Shown here: piece after piece, positions 30,094-37,827 of the stretch
Numbering within the stretch: the stretch's first letter is position 1
Layout of the letters: each line of letters begins with the position of its first letter
Program-made: the position numbers and the translations under genes
Assembly: GCF_024436055.1 (NCBI RefSeq)
Contig: NZ_JANFNH010000035.1
Coordinates: 1 to 64,000 of the forward strand
Reading direction: 5' to 3'
Length of the DNA: 64,000 nt
From: Streptantibioticus rubrisoli
Lineage (GTDB): Bacteria > Actinomycetota > Actinomycetes > Streptomycetales > Streptomycetaceae
The notes under the pieces: model-generated
The model's database searches: none
What the model was told of the DNA's origin: nothing
What the model saw: the letters and a program-made list of their open reading frames with translations, nothing else

Positions 30094-30290
30094 CTCCCCC
30101 ACGCGTTGGCCTCCGCCACCCGCGCCCGCAACTCCTCCATCGGCTCAGCGGTACACACGTCTTCCCGCCGCGCACTCCAGGGGGCACCACCCCCCGCTGG
30201 CCGCAGACTCACCCGCCCGGCGTTCATCCCGAGCACGACCCCGACGCGGCCCGCCTTCATGTCCCGCACTACGGCCCCTACTTCGAGCAC
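30090..30290 (-). CDS. Small conserved protein, unknown function
   Basis: 66 residues starting VLEVGAVVRDMKAGRVGVVL and ending EELRARVAEANAWGR. The pattern (beta-rich VRD..RVG start, a Trp, then an acidic helix with EE.. RVAEAN) is one I recognise from short Streptomyces proteins encoded near XRE-type regulators. No activity is known. GTG 30290 follows GGCGGAG by seven bases and lies four bases after the methyltransferase stop, so the two genes are probably cotranscribed. It overlaps the next small gene by four bases. Confidence 0.6.
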   Translation of the reverse strand: MLEVGAVVRDMKAGRVGVVLGMNAGRVSLRPAGGGAPWSARREDVCTAEPMEELRARVAEANAWGR

Positions 30291-30294
30291 CGGC

Positions 30295-30981
30295 TCACTC
30301 CGCCGCCTGCACTGCATGAACCAGCAAAGTGCCCGTCGAACGGCCGTCAACCGGAGCCGGAATGACCCGCGCACTCACCTCCACGAACCCGTACTTGCGC
30401 AAGCGTGCGATCCACATGTTCGCCGTGTAGTCCCAACGCCTCACCACCAGCGGGTTTTCCGAATCGGGATCAGAGATGTACGAGGCCTGGCATCCGTAGC
30501 AGCCCTCCATCGGTGGCCGTTGGGAGAACGCGAAGACTCCGCGCGGGCGCAGGCGTTCAGACACTTTGGGAAGAATCACATCCGGGTCGGTGAACCACAC
30601 AGCACCGAATACGGAATACACCGCGTCGAAGAGTCCATCCACCTCGGTCAAGTAGTCGACAGCGTCGCAGCGGTGCAACTCCAGCCCCGGTGCACCACCC
30701 CACCGCTCCTCAGCCGCCTTGATCTGAACAAGGGACACGTCCACACCTACGGCCCGCACACCAAGGGTCGCGACATGAGCAAGGTTTCCGCCCTCCCCGC
30801 AGCCCAGTTCGAGGACCGACGCACCCTGACCAAGCCGCAGCAGTTCCGCCCCCGGCCCGTGATCGGGGAACTGGGTCCAGTTGAACCAGGTGCGCTCCCC
30901 CGCCGCGTTGGTCTCGCGTCGATGCGGTTTGGTCTGAGCGTAAGCGTCCCAAGGAGTTGCGTCGGTCACTCGTTTCCCCAT
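30295..30981 (-). CDS. Class I SAM-dependent methyltransferase
   Basis: About 228 residues. The SAM-binding motif I is VLELGCGEGGNLAHVA near residue 70, with an acidic residue following beta-2 (VGVDVSLVQ) and CDAVDYL as motif II. The N-terminal WDAYAQTKPHRRE is typical of a small-molecule or ubiE-like subgroup. The substrate is unknown. The start is uncertain: ATG 30981 or GTG 30969, which has GGGGAAA upstream. It follows the GRDP-like gene on the same strand with a 71-bp gap containing a 9-bp-stem hairpin, and it precedes the two small genes. Confidence 0.8.
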   Translation of the reverse strand: MGKRVTDATPWDAYAQTKPHRRETNAAGERTWFNWTQFPDHGPGAELLRLGQGASVLELGCGEGGNLAHVATLGVRAVGVDVSLVQIKAAEERWGGAPGLELHRCDAVDYLTEVDGLFDAVYSVFGAVWFTDPDVILPKVSERLRPRGVFAFSQRPPMEGCYGCQASYISDPDSENPLVVRRWDYTANMWIARLRKYGFVEVSARVIPAPVDGRSTGTLLVHAVQAAE

Positions 30982-30993
30982 TTCGATCGTTGG

Positions 30994-31026
30994 GTCAGCC
31001 GCCCGACTCGGCGCCAAGCGGCTGAC
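30994..31026 (-). terminator. 9-bp inverted repeat between the GRDP-like and methyltransferase genes
   Basis: GTCAGCCGC (30994-31002) and GCGGCTGAC (31018-31026), with a 15-base loop. Placed inside a likely operon it may attenuate expression or be an operator. Confidence 0.4.
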
Positions 31027-31052
31027 GTGTTCACTCAGAGGCACTCGTGCGG

Positions 31053-31520
31053 TTACTTCTTGCCGCTGCCACTGTTGGGACTGTTGCTGCATCCCGCGTG
31101 ACACTGAGTACATTTGGCGGCGACAGGCCAGAGCTCGGGGTCAACCGCGAAGCCTGCCGCCGTGATCGCCTCCAGAGTTTGGCGAAGCTGGATCTCCGAA
31201 GAGCCCTGGCCGATCCTGGAAGTCAGCTCCGGGTTGTGGTGGATGAACCGGCCTGCCACGTGTTCGCAGAACTCCGCGTACGGTTGCGTCCGGAGAATGA
31301 ACGCGTGCCAGAAGTCGTCCACAAGCTTGGACGGACTGAGGGGCAGATGCGTACGGGTGCTGGCGACCAGGAAGCCCACCATCTGCCCTACGCCCCGATC
31401 GGCCAGGCTCTCTGACATCTCTGGGTGCTTTCGACGGACGTCCTCGACCAGCGAGTCCCACAGTTCTGCGCTGAGCAGTGTTCGGGCATTGGTTGCGGGT
31501 CGTTCGTGAACGACTGTCAC
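31053..31520 (-). CDS. GRDP-like protein with Cys-rich C-terminal tail
   Basis: 155 residues. It resembles the glycine-rich-domain-containing-protein-like family (PF07173, by memory of its pattern): LVDDFWHAFI (W71, H72), YAEFCEHVAGRFIHH (C85, H94, H95) and ITAAGFAVDPELWP. It ends in C137, C140, H141 and C144 (CTQCHAGC) and a Ser/Gly/Lys tail, a possible metal site or modification target. The start is GTG 31520, because GGGAGG lies nine bases before it; the upstream ATG 31538 has none. It is first in a minus-strand group with the methyltransferase and two small genes, divergent from an XRE-TPR regulator. The function is unknown. Confidence 0.6.
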   Translation of the reverse strand: MTVVHERPATNARTLLSAELWDSLVEDVRRKHPEMSESLADRGVGQMVGFLVASTRTHLPLSPSKLVDDFWHAFILRTQPYAEFCEHVAGRFIHHNPELTSRIGQGSSEIQLRQTLEAITAAGFAVDPELWPVAAKCTQCHAGCSNSPNSGSGKK

Positions 31521-31628
31521 GGTCTTTCCCTCCCTCATGCGGCGGTTGTGGGGCCTTCCCCCTAACCCCTTGCTCGCTCCAGGTAACTCCCTGGCTACCC
31601 ACAGCGGTACTGTGGCGACAGCGGCAGG

Positions 31629-31645
31629 ACTTAAGAGCTTTAAGT
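31629..31645. promoter_or_regulatory. AT-rich palindrome in the divergent gap
   Basis: ACTTAA (31629-31634), GAGCT, TTAAGT (31640-31645). It stands out in GC-rich DNA and lies 29 bp before the regulator start and 108 bp before the GRDP-like start, so it is a candidate operator for the divergent XRE protein. Confidence 0.5.
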
Positions 31646-31674
31646 GGGCCACCAGGCAGAGGAGTTGATAGCCA

Positions 31675-33015
31675 GTGGGCGCACCGAAGCCAAACAAGGA
31701 TCTGGAGCGGCTGTACCGGGAGACCGGCTGGTCACTGCGCCAGTTCGCCCAGGAGGTCAATCGCATCGGCACCGAGCGGAAGACTCCCCTCAAGTACCGC
31801 GAGCCCTCCGTTCATCAGTGGCTCAAGGGCCACATGCCGAAGGCGGATGTGCGTCCTCTGATCGTTGAAGCCCTCTCGCGCAGGCTGCACCGTCCCGTCA
31901 CCCAGGCCGAGGCGGGGTTCCCCTCGCCATCCGGCCAGTCGAACACCCATCCAAGTACCTTGGAGGGGTTGGTCGATCTGGGGAGGCAGGACATGGACCC
32001 ATCCCGCCGCAGCGTCCTCGGCGCGGGTCTGTTCTCCGTCGCCCTCACAGTGCCCGGTTGGCAGGACGTGGTCGGCCGCATGGAAGCGATCCAAACCGGC
32101 CATACGCAGCGCATCGGCATGCCCGAAGTCGAGATGGTCATCGCGATGACCGAGCGAGTGTCCGAGCTGGACGACCAGTTCGGCGGACGGCACGCACGCC
32201 CCATGGCTGCCGCGTTCCTCGTGAACACGGTGGCCCCCTACCTACGGGCAGACGCTCCCGAACAAGTCCGGAAGGCGATGATGTCGGCCGCCTCGGATCT
32301 GTGCTATCTCACTGGCTACATGGCGGTGGACGAAGGTGTTCACGGGTTGGCGCAGCAGTACTACCTCAAAGCGCTGGAACTCGCCGGAGCGTCGGAAGAC
32401 CACCTCACGTACTGCACCACGCTGCGTGGAATGAGCGTCCAGGCAGTCGACCTGGGGCACAGCCGAGAAGCGATGCGGCTGGCGGATGCCGCAGCCGCCG
32501 CGTCCCCGCAGGCTGGCCCCCGGATGCGGGCCTTCCTCGCGGGCCAGCAGGCCCACGCCGCCGCCCAGATCGGTGATCGCAGCAACGCGCTGGCATATCT
32601 CCGGCAGGCGGAGGCGGCGATGGACAAGGCAGAATCCAGAGAGAAAGCCTTCGGCTCATACGACCCCGCTGCCCTGAACTACCACACAAGCCAAGTGCGT
32701 TACGAGTTGGGAGACGTGCACGGCGCCGTCGAAGCGATGCAGCAATCCGACAGGTTGCGCTACGCAGTGTACCGACGCACACGCGTGAAGGAACGCGCCC
32801 TCCTCGCCGAGCGGCAACTCGTAATCGGCCATTTGGAAGCCGCATGCGCCACGTGGAACCTGGTGCTGGATGACTACCCTCTCGTGCAGTCCGGACGCGC
32901 GGACCAGCGAGTGCGAACGATGTTCCAACTGATCCGGCGCTACCAGCAGAATCCTGCCGCCCGGGCGCTCTACGAACGTGCCCGGGTCATCGCTGGCGCA
33001 CCCCGTTCGGCCTAG
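31675..33015 (+). CDS. XRE-family regulator with TPR-like C-terminal domain and internal Tat-like segment
   Basis: 446 residues. The N-terminal 85 residues contain a helix-turn-helix (LRQFAQEVNRIGTERKTPLK, then SVHQWLKGHMP). Helical repeats of the TPR type fill residues 190-440, including YLKALELAGASEDHLTYC and ALAYLRQAEAAMDKA. Between them, at residues 107-130, is MDPSRRSVLGAGLFSVAL, which looks like a twin-arginine signal. The internal ATG of that segment (31993) has its own strong GGGAGG site six bases upstream. Such fusions recur in Streptomyces regulators. The GTG start at 31675 has GAGGAG upstream. It probably controls the divergent GRDP-like/methyltransferase genes. Confidence 0.8.
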   Translation: MGAPKPNKDLERLYRETGWSLRQFAQEVNRIGTERKTPLKYREPSVHQWLKGHMPKADVRPLIVEALSRRLHRPVTQAEAGFPSPSGQSNTHPSTLEGLVDLGRQDMDPSRRSVLGAGLFSVALTVPGWQDVVGRMEAIQTGHTQRIGMPEVEMVIAMTERVSELDDQFGGRHARPMAAAFLVNTVAPYLRADAPEQVRKAMMSAASDLCYLTGYMAVDEGVHGLAQQYYLKALELAGASEDHLTYCTTLRGMSVQAVDLGHSREAMRLADAAAAASPQAGPRMRAFLAGQQAHAAAQIGDRSNALAYLRQAEAAMDKAESREKAFGSYDPAALNYHTSQVRYELGDVHGAVEAMQQSDRLRYAVYRRTRVKERALLAERQLVIGHLEAACATWNLVLDDYPLVQSGRADQRVRTMFQLIRRYQQNPAARALYERARVIAGAPRSA

Positions 33016-33108
33016 TCCCGGCCGCGTCAGCGCGCTCTTGCCGGTGGGAGTCCCCATCCTGAATCGTGGAGCCACCCGTTCGACCGCGAGAGCGAGGGAG
33101 TCAGGGAC

Positions 33109-33300
33109 ATGCACGCAACCATTGGTGACCGGATCCGCATCATGGGCCGGAACGTCGGGCTGCAAGAGCATTCCGGCGAGATCATCGAGGTGCGGGGCGC
33201 CAGGGGCGAGCCGCCCTATCGCGTGCGGTTCGCTGACGGTCGCGAATCGCTGATCTTCCCCGGACCCGACTGCGTCATCGACAGGCGCGCCCAGGGCTGA
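33109..33300 (+). CDS. DUF1918 small protein
   Basis: 63 residues: MHATIGDRIRIMGRNVGL, then EHSGEIIEVRGARGEPPYRV and FPGPDCVI. This matches the compact beta-barrel DUF1918 family that is common in actinobacteria and found alone or near regulators. Its function is unknown; an SH3-like binding role has been suggested from the fold only. The ATG follows GAGGGAG. It stands 93 bp after the XRE-TPR gene on the same strand. Confidence 0.85.
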   Translation: MHATIGDRIRIMGRNVGLQEHSGEIIEVRGARGEPPYRVRFADGRESLIFPGPDCVIDRRAQG

Positions 33301-33441
33301 CGCGAAGCCCGCTTCCACCCTTGCGGGGGCGCCCACGAGGGCCATCAACCGCCGTCCACCTCAGGCGAGTTGGGCGTTCACACTACCGAGCGAGCCGAAG
33401 CCGCCCCAACCACCTCAAAGCATGCAAAGCGTACGACCTGT

Positions 33442-33470
33442 ACCGGCAGGATGTTGATCATCCTGCCGGT
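33442..33470. terminator. Perfect 12-bp hairpin before the secreted protein gene
   Basis: ACCGGCAGGATG (33442-33453), TTGAT, CATCCTGCCGGT (33459-33470), followed by TTCGTGG. It lies 20 bp before the next start codon, so it may be the terminator of the DUF1918 transcript or a 5 prime leader structure of the secreted-protein mRNA. Confidence 0.6.
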
Positions 33471-33490
33471 TTCGTGGTGAAGAGGTGGAT

Positions 33491-34036
33491 GTGAAGCGTT
33501 CTTGGCGCAAGGCCCGTAGGGCCTTGGGATATGTGGCCGCGACATCGGCTCTGCTGGCGGGGCCCGCGGCGCTTCCCGCGTCGGCCCACACGGCGGGCGG
33601 CTCCCATGCCGTGGTCACTTGCGTGGGCGGCGAGACCATCCGTCTTCAGCCGGGGTTGACGCTCCAGGCCCGGCACTCGCGCATCAGCGGCTACGCCGGA
33701 TACACCTGCACAGGCACGGACCCCGAGGTGAAGTGGGCGAAGTCGGTGATCGAGGGCGCCGGGGAGGCCAGCTGTCTCTCCCTCGACAGCACCGCCGTGG
33801 AGTGGATCACCTGGAACACCGGCGAACACAGCAGGGTGTTCTACCGAACCCACCACCTCGTCGAGCAACTGGCCGGTCAGACGGTGTCGTTGGTCGAGGG
33901 CAGGGTCGTCGAGGGCAGGTTCAAGGGCCGCACGGTGGCCTCGCCCGGCCTCCAGCTCACCCTCAGCCCACTGGACTGCGCCACTGACAGGGGCGTCGAG
34001 GCGATCAACGGGCCGACGACGCTGGTTTTCGCCTGA
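33491..34036 (+). CDS. Secreted protein of unknown function
   Basis: 181 residues with a Sec signal peptide (basic KRSWRKARRALG, a hydrophobic core and cleavage near LPASAHT). The mature part has four cysteines (VTCVGG, YTCTGTD, ASCLSLD, LDCATDR) that could form two disulfides. It is rich in beta-type residues (HHLVEQLAGQTVSLVEGRVV) with a regular V/G pattern. I recognise no catalytic motif. GTG 33491 is chosen because AAGAGG precedes it; GTG 33485 would add two residues. A perfect 12-bp hairpin just upstream could control it. Confidence 0.7.
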   Translation: MKRSWRKARRALGYVAATSALLAGPAALPASAHTAGGSHAVVTCVGGETIRLQPGLTLQARHSRISGYAGYTCTGTDPEVKWAKSVIEGAGEASCLSLDSTAVEWITWNTGEHSRVFYRTHHLVEQLAGQTVSLVEGRVVEGRFKGRTVASPGLQLTLSPLDCATDRGVEAINGPTTLVFA

Positions 34037-34289
34037 AATGCCGAAGCGCCAGGAGAGCTGGGCGACCTTGCTCGCCGAGCCGTTTGAAGGCCTTGAACAT
34101 GCCCTCGCTCTCACCCGCCTTGAGCGTGACCGCGCACTCGGCCGCACAGATGCCCCTGTACCCCACACCGAGGCACGCCGCGCCCTTCTTGAGGCCGCCG
34201 GGAGGGGCGAGCGCGCGCCGAGCGCCTCCGGCCAACCACACGGGCTCGGCGCCACCACCGCAACGTAGTTGGCCCGCGTTCGCACCCAT
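34005..34289 (-). CDS. Possible small protein or gene remnant
   Basis: A 94-residue frame whose middle part has strongly GC-biased third positions and reads like protein (GLKKGAACLGVGYRGICAAE, then CAVTLKAGESEGMFKAFKRL), with two Cys. Both ends look less convincing and it overlaps the end of the secreted-protein gene by 32 bp. It could be a short real gene whose last codons are degraded. A plus-strand frame at 34038-34268 competes with it. I do not recognise either product. Confidence 0.3.
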   Translation of the reverse strand: MGANAGQLRCGGGAEPVWLAGGARRALAPPGGLKKGAACLGVGYRGICAAECAVTLKAGESEGMFKAFKRLGEQGRPALLALRHFRRKPASSAR

Positions 34290-34317
34290 TGACCCGTCCC
34301 CGGCACGCCCTTACCGT
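34289..34317 (+). promoter_or_regulatory. Candidate housekeeping-type promoter of the sugar ABC operon
   Basis: TTGACC (34289-34294), a 17-bp spacer, then TACCGT (34312-34317). It lies 52 bp before the start of the solute-binding protein gene. Confidence 0.5.
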
Positions 34318-34368
34318 CACGGGGCAACCCGCAGCATCCCCTTCCGTCCACGTACCGAAGGAGGACCC

Positions 34369-35727
34369 GTGCGCCCCGCCCACTCCATCACCGTGCTCGC
34401 CGCCGCCGTCGCGCTCGCCGCCACCGCCCTTACCTCGTGCGGCAGTTCGACCGAACCGAAGAACACGATCAAGGTCGCCTACCAGCGCGTGCCGGATGAC
34501 AACGTTCGCATCATGGATGACTATCTCGGCCTGGTGAAGGGCCAGTTCGAGAAGGCGAACCCCGGCAAGCACATCGAGCTGATCCCGATCACCGCGGCGG
34601 AGAACGACTACTACGCCAAGTTGCAGCAGATGATGCGGTCCCCCAAGACCGCGCCGGACCTGGTGTACGAGGACACGTTCCTGATCAACTCGGACATCAA
34701 GGCGGGATATCTGCGGCCGCTCGACGGGTATCTGTCCGGCTGGCCCGCGTGGAGCCAGTTCGTGGACACCGCGAAGGCGGCGGCCAGAGCCCAGGACGGC
34801 AGGACGTACGGGGTGCCGGACGGCACCGACACCCGTGGACTGTGGTTCAACAAGGACATCTTCCGGAAGGCGGGGCTGCCCACCGACTGGCAGCCGAAGA
34901 CCTGGAACGACATCCTCACCGCCGCCCGCGCGGTCAAGGCCAAGGTCCCCGGTGTCACCCCGATCAACGTCTACACCGGGAAGGCGCCCGGCGAGGCGGC
35001 CGTGATGCAGGGCTTCGAGATGCTCGCGTACGGGACGGGTGCCGATCCGCTGTACGACCCGAGCACCCAGAAGTGGGTCCAGGGCAGCAAGGGCTTCTCC
35101 GATGCCCTCGACTTCGTACGGACCGTGTACACCGAGAAGCTTGGGCCGGACATCTCCGACGCCCTTGACCCGAACATCCAGCCGGTGGTCGGCACGGAGT
35201 GGATCCCGTCCGGCAAGCTCGCCATCGACCTCGACGGGTCATGGCTGGGGAACAACTGGATCAAGACCGGCGGCAAGCCCTGGCCGCAGTGGTCACAGGT
35301 GATGGGCACCGCCGCCATGCCGACGCAGCACGGTCAGGCGCCCGGCGCGGTCAGCATGTCCGGCGGCTGGACCTGGGCCATCCCCACCAGGGCCCAACAC
35401 CCGGACATCGCCTGGGACTTCATCAAGGCGATGCAGACCGAGCGGAACGCCGCCGAGTACGACATCCGCCAGGCGAACATCGCGGTACGCAAGGACGTGG
35501 CCGCCGACCACCGGTATCTGAGCTCGATGCCGGGCATCGGCTTCTTCACCAAGCTGGTGCGCTACACCCACTACCGTCCGGCGCTGCCGGTGTATCCGCA
35601 GGTGTCCACGGCGATCGGCGCGGCGATGGAGGCGGTCTCCACCGGCCAGTCCTCGACGGCGGCCGCCGCCAAGGCGTACGACCAGCAGTTGTCGTCGATC
35701 ACGGCCGGGGCCGTGGAGAAGCGGTGA
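34369..35727 (+). CDS. Sugar ABC transporter solute-binding lipoprotein
   Basis: 452 residues, family 1 extracellular solute-binding protein. The lipobox is LTSC with the lipid-attachment Cys at residue 24, so it is anchored outside the membrane. The mature part has the usual pattern: PDLVYEDTFLINSDIKAGYL, then YGVPDGTDTRGLWFNKDIF and PGAVSMSGGWTWAIP. It should bind an oligosaccharide and deliver it to the two permeases that follow. The GTG start has GAAGGAGGA upstream. The stop overlaps the GTG of the first permease gene. No ATPase gene is in the operon; a shared MsiK-type ATPase elsewhere is the usual solution in Streptomyces. Confidence 0.92.
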   Translation: MRPAHSITVLAAAVALAATALTSCGSSTEPKNTIKVAYQRVPDDNVRIMDDYLGLVKGQFEKANPGKHIELIPITAAENDYYAKLQQMMRSPKTAPDLVYEDTFLINSDIKAGYLRPLDGYLSGWPAWSQFVDTAKAAARAQDGRTYGVPDGTDTRGLWFNKDIFRKAGLPTDWQPKTWNDILTAARAVKAKVPGVTPINVYTGKAPGEAAVMQGFEMLAYGTGADPLYDPSTQKWVQGSKGFSDALDFVRTVYTEKLGPDISDALDPNIQPVVGTEWIPSGKLAIDLDGSWLGNNWIKTGGKPWPQWSQVMGTAAMPTQHGQAPGAVSMSGGWTWAIPTRAQHPDIAWDFIKAMQTERNAAEYDIRQANIAVRKDVAADHRYLSSMPGIGFFTKLVRYTHYRPALPVYPQVSTAIGAAMEAVSTGQSSTAAAAKAYDQQLSSITAGAVEKR

Positions 35728-36581
35728 GGCGAGCCCTTGTGCGGGGGCTGCCGGTGCTGCCCGCCGTGCTCCTGCTGCTGCTGTTCCTGGCCGGGCCGAT
35801 CGCGTACTGCGCGTACATCGCCTTCACCGACATGCGGTTGACCGGTGCGTCGGGCACGCACTTCGTGGGGCTGGCCAACTTCCGGCAGGCCTTCGCCGAC
35901 CCGGGTTTCCGCAACGCGGTGCTGCTGACCCTGCTGTTCACCGTGTTGTCCTCGATCGTCGGGCAGAACACGCTGGGGCTCGCTCTGGCCGCCGTGATGC
36001 GCCGCGCCTCCCGGCCGGTGCGCACCGTCACCGGGGGTGTGGTGATCGTCGCGTGGGTGCTGCCGGAGATCGTGGCGGCGTTCCTGCTGTACGCGTTCTT
36101 CCGCCGTGAGGGCACGTTGAACGCGATACTCGGCTGGCTCCATCTGCCCGGCCAGAACTGGCTGTTCACGCTGCCGGTGCTGGCGGTATCGCTGGCCAAC
36201 GTCTGGCGCGGCACCGCGTTCTCGATGCTGGTGTACTCCGCCGCGCTCGCCGAGATCCCGCAGGACGTCGCCGAGCAGGCGCAGGTGGACGGGGCGAGCG
36301 CGGCGCAGCGGATGTGGCATGTGACGCTGCCGATGATCCGCCGCTCGATCGGCACCAACCTGATGCTCAACACCTTGCAGACGCTGTCGGTCTTCGGCCT
36401 GGTGTGGGCGATGACCCGTGGCGGCCCGGGAAACCGCAGCCAGACGCTGCCGCTGTTCATGTACGAGAAGGCGTTCCAGGACAGCCTGATCGGCTACGGC
36501 ACGGCGGTGGCGCTGCTGCTCCTGGCGGTGGGGGCGCTGTTCTCAGTGCTGTATCTGCGGCTGCTACGGACGGAGGTGTGA
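35724..36581 (+). CDS. Sugar ABC transporter permease (MalF-type)
   Basis: 285 residues with six predicted membrane helices. The EAA loop that contacts the ATPase is EQAQVDGASAAQRMWHVTLP, near residue 190. The GTG start overlaps the stop of the binding-protein gene (GTGA), so translation is coupled. It forms the heterodimeric channel with the product of 36955-37827. The next gene is not the second permease but a DUF1876 gene. Confidence 0.9.
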   Translation: MRRALVRGLPVLPAVLLLLLFLAGPIAYCAYIAFTDMRLTGASGTHFVGLANFRQAFADPGFRNAVLLTLLFTVLSSIVGQNTLGLALAAVMRRASRPVRTVTGGVVIVAWVLPEIVAAFLLYAFFRREGTLNAILGWLHLPGQNWLFTLPVLAVSLANVWRGTAFSMLVYSAALAEIPQDVAEQAQVDGASAAQRMWHVTLPMIRRSIGTNLMLNTLQTLSVFGLVWAMTRGGPGNRSQTLPLFMYEKAFQDSLIGYGTAVALLLLAVGALFSVLYLRLLRTEV

Positions 36582-36647
36582 TGATGGCTTCCCGGCATGC
36601 GCCGCTGGTGGCCGCGAGCGAGGATGGTGTGGGAGAGGAGGATCGCC

Positions 36648-36917
36648 ATGGCGGACAAGTCCCTCACCATCGAGATCGGCATCACCGAGGTGGAACAGAT
36701 CACCCAGGCCGAGGCGCATCTGAGAGGTATCGGCACCTCGGAGCTGGTCGGCCGGGGGACGGCACGCTGCAACCCGGGCGACGAGAACATCCCGGACATC
36801 GGCGACGAGCTTGCCACCGCACGCGCGCTGAACGACCTGACCCACCAGCTGATGCACACCGCGACGTTGGACATCGAGGCACACACGAGTCGACGGGTCG
36901 ACCACCTGAGGATCTGA
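36648..36917 (+). CDS. DUF1876 (dsRBD-fold) small protein within the ABC operon
   Basis: 89 residues with a conserved segment LVGRGTARCNPGDENIPDIG and DELATARALNDLTHQLMHTA, the pattern of DUF1876 proteins, which are widespread in actinobacteria and have a double-stranded-RNA-binding-like fold of unknown function. The ATG at 36648 follows GAGGAGG. It lies between the two permease genes (67 bp after the first, 37 bp before the second) on the same strand, so it is probably cotranscribed with them. That position is unusual and suggests insertion into a permease pair. Confidence 0.75.
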   Translation: MADKSLTIEIGITEVEQITQAEAHLRGIGTSELVGRGTARCNPGDENIPDIGDELATARALNDLTHQLMHTATLDIEAHTSRRVDHLRI

Positions 36918-36954
36918 CCGTTGGCACACCGACGGCCCGGGCGGGGGCCGGTCG

Positions 36955-37827
36955 ATGACCGCCGCCCGGCGCGAGGGAGGGACGCCCCGGCGCGGGGCGC
37001 GTGTGCGCCGCCCGACCCGGCACCGGCTGGCCGCCGACGCGGCGCTGCTGCTGGTGGCCGTCGGGTTCGCGGTGCCGCTGGCGTGGCTGGTGCTGGCCTC
37101 GGTGGACCCCGAGGCGGGGCTTCGGGTGCGGGTGCCGTCGGCGCCGACGTTGGGCAACTTCTCGGCGGTGCTGACCGACGAGATCACCTTCACCCCGATG
37201 CTGAACAGTCTGATCCTGTGCGGCGGCGCCACCGCGCTCACCGTGGCGTGCGCGGTGCTGGCCGCCTATCCGCTGTCCCGGTACCGGTCCCGGCTGAACC
37301 GTCCGTTCATGCTCACGATCCTCTTCTCGACCTGTCTGCCGATCACCGCGATCATGATTCCGGTCTACGGGCTGTTCGTTCAGGTCAACCTGATCGACAC
37401 CGTGTACGGCACGATCCTGTTCCTGGCCGCCGCCCAACTGCCGTTCTGCGTCTGGCTGATGAAGAACTTCATGGACGGTGTGCCGATGATCCTGGAGGAG
37501 GCGGCCTGGACTGAGGGGGCGTCATTCCCCCAGACGCTGCTGCGGGTTGTGCTGCCGCTGATGGGGCCGGGTGTCACGGTGGTGACGATCTTCAGCTTCG
37601 TCGCCATGTGGGGCAACTTCTTCGTCCCGTTCATGCTGCTGCTCTCCCCGGACAAGATGCCCGCCTCGGTGACGATCTTCTCCTTCTTCGGCTCCTACGG
37701 AACGGTGGAGTACGGCCAGCTCGCCGCTTTCTCGATCCTGTACTCGCTGCCGGTGGTGCTGCTGTACGCGCTGATCTCGCGGCGGCTGGGCGGCGGGTTC
37801 GCGCTGGGGGGAGCGATCAAGGGCTAG
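36955..37827 (+). CDS. Sugar ABC transporter permease (MalG-type)
   Basis: 290 residues with a basic N-terminus and six predicted helices. The EAA loop is EEAAWTEGASFPQTLLRVVL, and the MalG-like periplasmic segment ends LGNFSAVL. It partners the permease at 35724. Its TAG stop overlaps the stop codon of the convergent pfkA gene, a tail-to-tail overlap of four bases with no terminator between them. Confidence 0.9.
   Translation: MTAARREGGTPRRGARVRRPTRHRLAADAALLLVAVGFAVPLAWLVLASVDPEAGLRVRVPSAPTLGNFSAVLTDEITFTPMLNSLILCGGATALTVACAVLAAYPLSRYRSRLNRPFMLTILFSTCLPITAIMIPVYGLFVQVNLIDTVYGTILFLAAAQLPFCVWLMKNFMDGVPMILEEAAWTEGASFPQTLLRVVLPLMGPGVTVVTIFSFVAMWGNFFVPFMLLLSPDKMPASVTIFSFFGSYGTVEYGQLAAFSILYSLPVVLLYALISRRLGGGFALGGAIKG

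Noticed and set aside
29845-31101. Long plus-strand frame over the methyltransferase region
   Set aside because: It is antisense to a methyltransferase with clear SAM motifs and to small conserved proteins; its product has no domains.
29860-33300. RiPP (lanthipeptide or similar) gene cluster
   Set aside because: There is a Cys-rich tail and a methyltransferase but no cyclase, YcaO, radical-SAM enzyme, peptidase or dedicated exporter, so a peptide natural product cannot be claimed.
34038-34268. Small plus-strand protein beginning MPKRQESWATLL
   Set aside because: No ribosome site, and weaker third-position bias than the opposing frame at 34005-34289; neither is certain.
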